Source: Halorientalis persicus (GTDB taxonomy: Archaea > Halobacteriota > Halobacteria > Halobacteriales > Haloarculaceae). Taken from it: 64,000 nucleotides of DNA. Positions 58,069 through 64,000 of the stretch are shown piece after piece (the stretch's first letter is position 1; every line of letters begins with the position of its first letter). The stretch is from assembly GCF_900110215.1 (NCBI RefSeq), contig NZ_FOCX01000017.1, positions 1 through 64,000 on the forward strand, given 5' to 3'. The notes below the pieces were generated by a model. It was not told the origin of the DNA. It did not search any database and worked only from the letters and a program-made list of their open reading frames with translations. Position numbers and translations under genes: made by a program.

Positions 58069-59208
58069 ATGCCTGTTCAAGAACTCAGCGCGACCGTCAC
58101 AGTCGGGAACGCCAGTTTTGCACCCGTCGAATTGACGGTCCGCACGAACCGCTACTCCGAGGCTGCCGAGGTTGAAGCGTCGGGGCCGACGGGCGGGGAC
58201 GTGCTTCCGGATGCCCCCGCCAGCATCGAGATCAATGGCGAACGCGTCTTTACCGGGACCGCTGACACCGTCCGGCAAAGCGGCTACGGGAGTGTCGACG
58301 TGGTCGCCTACGACGCGATCGACCGCCTGCACAAGACGGATATTAAGGCCGACTTCCAGCAGGCATCGTGGACGGACATCGCTCGGGAAGCCGCCGAGCG
58401 GTCGGACGTCCCCTTCACCGCTCGCCACGTTGGCGGCTCTGGTGGGTCTGGCGGTGGCGGCAATGACACTGATCTGGTCTTCGACGAGATCGCCGACGAC
58501 AGCATCGATAATCTGCAACAGGCAAAGGAGGATCTGCAGGCCGCGGCGTCGGACTCCCAGACGACCAGTCAGCAGAGCACGACATCGGCATCAGTCAACG
58601 GCGAAGATGCGATCGCGCTGCTCACCCGGGCCGCGACAAACGCCAATGCCATCTGGTTCGTAGATACCGGGGGGACACTGCAGTGGATCACGTACCCCGG
58701 CCAGAGCGCGGCCCAGATCCCCCCGTCGACGACGCTGCACGAACTGCAATACGTGCTGGACGCCAGCGCCGGGAAACGCGCGCCGCCGTACCAGCGCGTC
58801 GTCGTCACTGGCTCCTCGCCGTCTTCGCAGTCGACAGACGGCGACAAGCCGGGCGGGCAGGGCGCGAGCCATATGCTGACCCGCGAGCCCGTCCGAGCGG
58901 TCGCCGGGAGCGGCGAACCAACCTACCACTACGCAGACCGCGACATCCGGACCGACCAGCAGGCCCAGCAGGCCGCGACAAAGATCCTCGGCGAGTTCCA
59001 GAGCCAGCAGGCCGGTGGCTGGATCGACATCGTCGGCGATCCGACGATCCGCCCGCTTGACATCGTCCAACTCCCCGACCACCTGGGCGGCGAGCGGTAT
59101 CTCGTCTCCGGCGTCACGCACGAGCTCGCGCCCGACATCGGCTACGAGACGCGGATTGAGTGCGGCGGGCTGATCGACGACGGCCCGGTCCAACTCACGG
59201 GCCGGTAG
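58069..59208 (+). CDS. Baseplate hub protein (gpD/gp27-like)
   Basis: 379 residues from ATG at 58069. Starts with two barrel-like domains (LSATVTVGNASFAPVELTVR, IEINGERVFTGTADTVRQSG, VDVVAYDAIDRLHKTDIKAD), then the hub body (SWTDIAREAAERSDVPFTAR) and C-terminal YLVSGVTHELAPDIGYETRI. Hub on which the spike and wedges assemble. Confidence 0.78.
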   Translation: MPVQELSATVTVGNASFAPVELTVRTNRYSEAAEVEASGPTGGDVLPDAPASIEINGERVFTGTADTVRQSGYGSVDVVAYDAIDRLHKTDIKADFQQASWTDIAREAAERSDVPFTARHVGGSGGSGGGGNDTDLVFDEIADDSIDNLQQAKEDLQAAASDSQTTSQQSTTSASVNGEDAIALLTRAATNANAIWFVDTGGTLQWITYPGQSAAQIPPSTTLHELQYVLDASAGKRAPPYQRVVVTGSSPSSQSTDGDKPGGQGASHMLTREPVRAVAGSGEPTYHYADRDIRTDQQAQQAATKILGEFQSQQAGGWIDIVGDPTIRPLDIVQLPDHLGGERYLVSGVTHELAPDIGYETRIECGGLIDDGPVQLTGR

Positions 59209-59235
59209 CAACCGACTGCGGTCCGATTTTCCACC

Positions 59236-59874
59236 ATGACAGACGGCACTGAACCCACCAACATCGACTGGATACTCGGCCAGATCCGCGACCGGCTGAA
59301 ACCGCTCCAGCGCGGGACGGTCAAACAGGTCTACGAACACACCAGCAGCGACGACATCTCGAATCACGAGGTCGACGTCCAGCTGGTCGACGAGCCCGAC
59401 CGGACCCGCCGGCGGCTCCCCGTCGCCGTCCCGACCGACGACGCCGCGCTGGTCCCGCGGGGACCCGACGACCCCGGCGGCCCGGACGACGTCCTCGTGC
59501 AGTTCGTCGACGGCAACTCGGAACGGGGCATCGTGACCCACGTCGTCCCGACCGCTGAAAGCCGGGCCCCGCAGGGCGAGGCCGGCGACGTGCGCGTGAC
59601 GCGTGCCGACCTCTACGCCGAACTCGCCGGCGACGGCTCGGTGGCCCGGCTGGCCGAGAAACCGGGCGATCTCGATGGCCCGACGGCCGAGATCGCCATC
59701 GACGCCAGCGGCGCGGAGACGGTGGCCCGCGTCGACGCCGACACGGTCGTCCTCGGCGCGGGCGGGTCGCAGGTCATCACCGACGCCACGCTGTCGACGA
59801 CGACCGACGCCGACGGGCACGTGACGAGCGTGTCGCTGTCGCTGACCCGGTCGGACATCGTCGAAACGGAGTGA
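59236..59874 (+). CDS. Baseplate spike protein (gpV-like)
   Basis: 212 residues. OB-fold-like first half (LQRGTVKQVYEHTSSDDISN ... VLVQFVDGNSERGIVTHVVP) and a beta-repeat second half (AEIAIDASGAETVARVDADT). Forms the tip of the contractile tail. Confidence 0.72.
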   Translation: MTDGTEPTNIDWILGQIRDRLKPLQRGTVKQVYEHTSSDDISNHEVDVQLVDEPDRTRRRLPVAVPTDDAALVPRGPDDPGGPDDVLVQFVDGNSERGIVTHVVPTAESRAPQGEAGDVRVTRADLYAELAGDGSVARLAEKPGDLDGPTAEIAIDASGAETVARVDADTVVLGAGGSQVITDATLSTTTDADGHVTSVSLSLTRSDIVETE

Positions 59875-59881
59875 TCCACGA

Positions 59882-60202
59882 ATGCCAACAGATACCAAGT
59901 TGACACAGGACCGAGACATCAGCATCGACCCGACTGGAGATATCGCGACCGTCACGGGTCGGGACAACGTCCGCCAGCAACACGTCAACGCCATCTTCCG
60001 GGCGGCCGACGCCTTCGATGCCCAACTCGGCGGGATCGACGCCGAACTCGACTTCGAGACGGCGCTCGGCGAGGAACTGGACGCCCTGCAGTACGTCCAG
60101 TCCTACTCGGTCGACGCGACCTACGAGTCGCCGGGGACGCTGCGGGCGACCGTCGAGAGTGACGCCCTGGACCAGCCCGTCACCGAGGAGGCCGATGCCT
60201 GA
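59882..60202 (+). CDS. Baseplate wedge protein (gp25/gpW-like)
   Basis: 106 residues. DRDISIDPTGDIATVTGRDN and VRQQHVNAIFRAADAFDAQL match the DUF2634/gp25 plan, the sheath-initiating wedge subunit. 1-nt overlap with baseplate J. Confidence 0.75.
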   Translation: MPTDTKLTQDRDISIDPTGDIATVTGRDNVRQQHVNAIFRAADAFDAQLGGIDAELDFETALGEELDALQYVQSYSVDATYESPGTLRATVESDALDQPVTEEADA

Positions 60203-61494
60203 TGGGCGGGTTCGGACCCGATGGCTACACGGCGCGGGAGATCGCCGAGTTGTTCGGGACGTACCAGGACAGCATCGACCAGACGTACGGCGACGATCTC
60301 GAACCCTACGAGGGGTCGTTCAACCGAGCGCTGTTCCAGGCGTTCGCACGCGCCGTCCACGACAATCAGGAACAGGACCTCGAAGCGCTGTACGACTCGC
60401 TGTTCATCGCGACCGCCGAGGGCCCGCACCTCACACAGCTGTGTGCCGAGCGGCTGGACGTGCAGCGCCAGGAAGCCATCCGAGCGACGGGCGTCGTCGA
60501 GTGGACGCGCAACACCGCCGGGAGCGAGCAGACGATCCCCGGCGGCGTGCCCGTCGCCACGCAGCCACCGGACAGCATCGAGTTTCGGACGACCGAGCCG
60601 GCGACCTTCGACGCTGCATCGGCGACCGTCCAGCAGCCGATCCGGGCGGTCGAGGGCGGGACGGTCGGCAACGTCGGCGCGGACCGCATCACGCGAATGC
60701 CCTCGCCGCCGGGAGCCGTCACCGGCGTCACGAACCCGCAGCCGACGGGCGACCCAGCGTTCGACCTGCCCGGCGGCGAGCCCCAGACGCTCGGGCAGGA
60801 CCGCGAGACTGACGAGGAGCTCCGGGACCGAGCGCTGTCGCCCGGGTCGATCGGCGGCGCGGCGACCGTCGGCGCGGTCTCCGAGGCGATCCGTGGCCTC
60901 GAAGAGCGCCCGTCGCTGACGATCTACACCAACCGGACGCTCTCGGACAACGCCAACGGGAACGGGCTGCCCAAGCTGTCGGCGGAGTTGGTCATCTATC
61001 GCCGCGGGGCGACCGACCAGCAGATCGCCGAGACGATCCACAACCACATCTCCGTCGGCGAGCGGCTCGTCAACGGCATCAACGGGACGGCCAACTCGGC
61101 GACCGTCACGGACGACGTGCTGGGGCAGCAGCGCACGATCCTGTGGTCCGAGCCGACGCCGACGGCCCTGTCGATCAGTGTGGACGTGGTCACTGAAGCG
61201 GGCTACGAGGGCGACACGGCCGTCCAGCGTGCCATCGCCGGGTACATCGGCGGGACCGATCCCGAGGGCGGTGCGGTGCCTGGGCTGGACGTGAGCGAGG
61301 ACGTGGTCGTCGACGAATTAGAGTCCCGGATCACGGATCTGGACGGCGTCGTCGGCGTGGCGTCGGTCGTGATCGACGCCGATGGCGATGGACAGGACGA
61401 CACGACGGCCCGGAGTGACGGATTGCAGGCCTACGTCGTCGCGAGTGACGAGGTCGTCGAAGTGGACGCGACGAGCGCAATTACGGTGAGCTAA
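60202..61494 (+). CDS. Baseplate J-like protein
   Basis: 430 residues. EGPHLTQLCAERLDVQRQEA, TGVVEWTRNTAGSEQTIPGG, GTVGNVGADRITRMPSPPGA, and GQDRETDEELRDRALSPGSI are the gpJ landmarks. Main wedge component linking hub to fibres. Confidence 0.88.
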   Translation: MGGFGPDGYTAREIAELFGTYQDSIDQTYGDDLEPYEGSFNRALFQAFARAVHDNQEQDLEALYDSLFIATAEGPHLTQLCAERLDVQRQEAIRATGVVEWTRNTAGSEQTIPGGVPVATQPPDSIEFRTTEPATFDAASATVQQPIRAVEGGTVGNVGADRITRMPSPPGAVTGVTNPQPTGDPAFDLPGGEPQTLGQDRETDEELRDRALSPGSIGGAATVGAVSEAIRGLEERPSLTIYTNRTLSDNANGNGLPKLSAELVIYRRGATDQQIAETIHNHISVGERLVNGINGTANSATVTDDVLGQQRTILWSEPTPTALSISVDVVTEAGYEGDTAVQRAIAGYIGGTDPEGGAVPGLDVSEDVVVDELESRITDLDGVVGVASVVIDADGDGQDDTTARSDGLQAYVVASDEVVEVDATSAITVS

Positions 61495-61857
61495 ATGGTG
61501 ACACAACTCGACAGCTACGGATTCGAGGATTTGAGAACCTATATCCAGAATAATTGGGCCTTCATCGCTGTCATCGATGATGCCAGCAACGAAGCCCTCC
61601 GCTGGGATGTGGCCGCGAATGCAAATGCGTCGTGGTCATCTGGCCCAGGATCGAACCCACTGACTGCGGAGTTGACAGTGACAGGTCAGGATGTGATCGA
61701 TGCTGGTGGTTCACTTCCGATTACGCTGACGGGGACGGAATCGTACAAATCATCGTCAGCGACGACTCGAACGACGCATGACCCGTGGAGTGATGCAACG
61801 CTTGAAGTCGCAGAGGATGAGGTTGTTATCTCCCACAACTTCCGCCTCCCACCATAA
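61495..61857 (+). CDS. Tail-fibre adaptor or tip protein
   Basis: 120 residues, beta-rich and poor in helices (LDSYGFEDLRTYIQNNWAFI ... SLPITLTGTESYKSSSATT). Starts directly after the J stop. Likely couples fibres to the baseplate. Confidence 0.55.
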   Translation: MVTQLDSYGFEDLRTYIQNNWAFIAVIDDASNEALRWDVAANANASWSSGPGSNPLTAELTVTGQDVIDAGGSLPITLTGTESYKSSSATTRTTHDPWSDATLEVAEDEVVISHNFRLPP

Positions 61858-61859
61858 TC

Positions 61860-62636
61860 ATGGCAACAGTAGAAGGAACCACGGTCTCAAGACCGCAGGA
61901 TGAGAATTCGCGTGACGCATATGAGGGGGGAGGGAATATTTTCAACCCCAATACAGATTTAGCGGGGATTAAACTGAAATTATCGAGCAAAACCCTAAAT
62001 ATAGAAACTATTGAGTTATGGACAGCGGACGCTGATGATTATCCAGATACAAAACTTACTGAAAAGAATAATAGTAATCTATGGGATTCTGGAGAAACGA
62101 TATCAATAACAGAATCACTTACAGCAGGTCAAAAGTACGTCGTCTATGCTGTTCCGAAAGATGGTTTCGGGAACGATTATATTGGCACAGCCGATGTTGA
62201 CCCTTCTCCATGGAGTAGAAGCAGTACCGATGTAGATTGGGGGCCAGGATATACCGAAATAGACGGTCCAGACGATCTGTTAGCATACGCCTTCATAGAA
62301 CTGACAGCCCTTTTATCAGTTAGTGCCCCATCAACACCGCAGAATCTAACTGCTTCAGCGTCACAAGACGATATCACCCTCAACTGGGATAGCGTCGATT
62401 GGGGCGAGCAGCAAGACCACTACAATATCTACCGTGGGCAATCTTCTGGCTCGTATTCATATATCGCGGAGGTGCCAGCAGGGACAACGAGTTATACCGA
62501 TTCGGGCCTTCTCGACGGTGAGCGGTATTACTATGTTGTGGACGCCGAGAACAGCGCGGGGACATCTGGGGACTCAAACGAAACTGTCGCAACGACGGCG
62601 CTCCCTGCACCGAGCAACCTATCACTCTCTAACTGA
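61860..62636 (+). CDS. Tail-fibre protein with Fn3 domain, frame ends mid-domain
   Basis: 258 residues. Residues 1-155 form a beta domain of low GC (ENSRDAYEGGGNIFNPNTDL ... GQKYVVYAVPKDGFGNDYIG). Residues 160-250 are an Fn3 domain (TPQNLTASASQDDITLNWDS ... GERYYYVVDAENSAGT). The frame stops at LPAPSNLSLSN, the first strand of a second Fn3 domain that continues in another frame. Confidence 0.7.
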   Translation: MATVEGTTVSRPQDENSRDAYEGGGNIFNPNTDLAGIKLKLSSKTLNIETIELWTADADDYPDTKLTEKNNSNLWDSGETISITESLTAGQKYVVYAVPKDGFGNDYIGTADVDPSPWSRSSTDVDWGPGYTEIDGPDDLLAYAFIELTALLSVSAPSTPQNLTASASQDDITLNWDSVDWGEQQDHYNIYRGQSSGSYSYIAEVPAGTTSYTDSGLLDGERYYYVVDAENSAGTSGDSNETVATTALPAPSNLSLSN

Positions 62637-62638
62637 CT

Positions 62639-63736
62639 ATGGCATCAGTCACGCTCTCGTGGTCCGACAACTCCGACAACGAGGACGGGTTTCGTATCTA
62701 TCGTGGGACCGTCAGTGGTTCCCTCTCGCAGATAGACACGGTCGGGGCGAATACTACCTCGTACACTGATACAGGTCTCCCCGATGGTGAAAAGTACTAC
62801 TATCAGGTCGAAGTCTACACCAGTCACACGTCGAGTTCGACGGCTGAGAAGTCGATTGTCACGACGCTCCCCGCCCCGAGCAATCTGAGTGCGTCCCTCG
62901 AATCGCAATCGAGCATATCGCTCTCGTGGACCGATAATAGTGCTGATGAAGATGGGTTCCGCGTCTATTACCGCGAGTCGGGTGCATCATCGTGGACGCA
63001 ATATAGCGACCTCGCCGCGAACACAACGAGTGAGACGCTGATTGGCTTGAATAGTGGGACTGACTACGAGATATACGTCGCAGCGTACACGACGCACACT
63101 GAGAGCGGTAGCGGAACAACGACGCAACGAACTGCCTACGGCTATACACGGTCGGCGACAGTGACTGGTGACGGTGATGTGGACGCGACACGCCAAATGT
63201 CTTTCACACGGACTGGCACGGTCACTGGCGATGGGGAGACGGATGCGACCCGCGTGTTGTCACTCCCACGAACGGCGACCGTCACTGGAGATGGTGATGC
63301 GGCTGCGACGCGTTCGGGAATGGACAAAGCGCGGTCGGCAACCGTCACTGGAGATGGGATCGCTGATGCCGACCGCGTGTTCAAAGAGACGTTCCCCAGC
63401 GAGCTCACCCGCGACCTCGCTTGGGATTTCGATATCGACAAGCGGGGGTTCGTCAGCGAGTGGGTGCGACGGACCCCCGCTCCAGGCCACGGCTCGGTCG
63501 CGGCCTACGCCGAGGGGCAACTCCGCGGCCAACCCCTGACGCTCATCGTCGAGTACGACCGCGACGGTGATGGCGAGCCTGATGCGCGCTCACAACCCCA
63601 GCGACTCCGATCCAGCAACGACGTGGCCGTCTTCCCGTCACTATCGGGCGGCGAGGGGCAGTACCGCGTCATCCTGCGTGACATCGAGCCCCAGGATCTC
63701 CTCGTCGCCATCAACATCGGCACGACCCATACGTAA
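62639..63736 (+). CDS. Tail-fibre protein, Fn3 domains and VTGDG repeats
   Basis: 365 residues. Begins mid-Fn3 (MASVTLSWSDNSDNEDGFRI), then a full Fn3 (LPAPSNLSASLESQSSISLS), then four ~23-residue repeats with AT/VTGDG.. DA.R (about 170-250), then a C-terminal domain (WDFDIDKRGFVSEWVRRTPA ... GQYRVILRDIEPQDLLVAIN). Host-binding fibre. Start and stop codons of the two genes are 2 nt apart (TGACTATGG). Confidence 0.72.
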   Translation: MASVTLSWSDNSDNEDGFRIYRGTVSGSLSQIDTVGANTTSYTDTGLPDGEKYYYQVEVYTSHTSSSTAEKSIVTTLPAPSNLSASLESQSSISLSWTDNSADEDGFRVYYRESGASSWTQYSDLAANTTSETLIGLNSGTDYEIYVAAYTTHTESGSGTTTQRTAYGYTRSATVTGDGDVDATRQMSFTRTGTVTGDGETDATRVLSLPRTATVTGDGDAAATRSGMDKARSATVTGDGIADADRVFKETFPSELTRDLAWDFDIDKRGFVSEWVRRTPAPGHGSVAAYAEGQLRGQPLTLIVEYDRDGDGEPDARSQPQRLRSSNDVAVFPSLSGGEGQYRVILRDIEPQDLLVAINIGTTHT

Positions 63737-63748
63737 CGGAGGTCAACA

Positions 63749-64000
63749 GTGAAAGATGACGTTCTCGCCGCTGCGCCGCCTACGGGCGTCCGCTTCGAGC
63801 AGGGCACCGAGGTGGCGCGGCTGGTCAACACACTCGCACAGCTCTACTACCGCATCGACGACGACATCAGCACGCTCCGGCGCTCCCGGTTTATCGAGTC
63901 GGCGACCGGCCGCGAGCTTGACCTGATCGGGCTGTCGGTCAACGTCTACCGGCCGGACGGCGAGGCCGATCCGAAGTTCCGCCGCCGAGTCTTCGCCGGC
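63749..64000 (+). CDS. Baseplate wedge-like protein, 5' part
   Basis: 84 codons from GTG at 63749, 6 nt after a GGAGG ribosome site, open at the window edge. RFIESATGRELDLIGLSVNV then YRPDGEADPKFRRRVFAG matches the GxxLD.IG......R..GE.D..FR.R pattern of baseplate J and DUF2612-type wedge proteins. Confidence 0.7.
   Translation, partial: MKDDVLAAAPPTGVRFEQGTEVARLVNTLAQLYYRIDDDISTLRRSRFIESATGRELDLIGLSVNVYRPDGEADPKFRRRVFAG

Larger units (their letters stand above)
22480..64000. mobile_element. Provirus of a contractile-tailed haloarchaeal virus (Caudoviricetes), right end outside window
   Basis: Nearly all genes from 22.7 kb on are on the plus strand, tightly packed and in the order replication - small early genes - terminase - portal - head - sheath/tube - tape measure - baseplate - fibres. 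The left limit is approximate. No intact integrase is visible, so the element may be an integrated virus whose integrase lies beyond 64 kb, or one that has lost it. Confidence 0.9.

Noticed and set aside
22480-64000. CRISPR array or defence system
   Set aside because: No regularly spaced repeats of CRISPR type and no Cas, restriction or other defence proteins were seen; the repeats found are operator-like or within fibre genes.

Overview
The window is haloarchaeal DNA (class Halobacteria). It has high GC, very acidic predicted proteins, leaderless-looking promoters and typical haloarchaeal families (tandem UspA, HTH_10 regulators, DUF2270, DUF1684, short zinc-ribbon proteins). It has two parts: host chromosome from 1 to about 22.2 kb, and an integrated head-tailed virus with a contractile tail from about 22.5 kb past the right end of the window.

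Host part. The left edge is a fragment of an IS1595-type insertion sequence next to a probably truncated lipoprotein gene. Then come stress and housekeeping genes (UspA, M20 peptidase, thioredoxin, DUF1684). From 4.6 to 15.1 kb lies a dense sulfur-handling island: a CoA-disulfide-reductase-like flavoprotein, an SQR-like flavoprotein with DUF1641, two TusA proteins, DsrE and DsrE2, a split YeeE/YedE transporter, a TauE/SafE exporter with a small partner, and a rhodanese/metallo-beta-lactamase fusion. A cysteine-containing HTH regulator sits inside it. An AGTATTGT-type box recurs just upstream of the start codons of most units, which suggests one redox or sulfane-sulfur regulon that also includes thioredoxin and two UspA genes. 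From 15.1 to 22.1 kb are DUF2270, UspA, two HTH regulators, a truncated hemoglobin, an ABC1/UbiB kinase, a flavin-binding pyridoxamine-oxidase-like protein and small zinc ribbons.

Provirus. 22.7-34.6 kb is an early region: an MCM replicative helicase behind a repeat-rich putative origin or operator, then a run of about 25 small, overlapping, co-directional genes, many encoding CxxC zinc microproteins, plus a tRNA-like sequence. 34.6-51.5 kb is the packaging and head module: small and large terminase, portal, MuF, a protease with a nested scaffold, decoration protein, HK97-type major capsid protein and connectors. 51.5-64 kb is the contractile-tail module: sheath, tube, chaperone pair, tape measure, hub, spike, gp25-like, baseplate J, and Fn3-containing tail-fibre genes. 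The right end and any intact integrase lie outside the window; only a possible integrase remnant is visible at 46.1 kb.

Most notable features: (1) the portal protein carries a C-terminal domain with the R-S-(Q/E)xE signature of ADP-ribosyltransferases, joined through an HPRDEEGKFTEAGG-type linker, which would place a toxin-like effector in the virus particle; (2) insertion hot spots around it hold a reverse-strand Zn-HTH gene, an HNH nuclease, a beta-helix protein and decayed integrase and HNH pieces; (3) a tail-fibre reading frame is broken exactly inside an Fn3 domain, and a -1 shift restores the domain at the right length; (4) the shared AGTATTGT box of the sulfur island.
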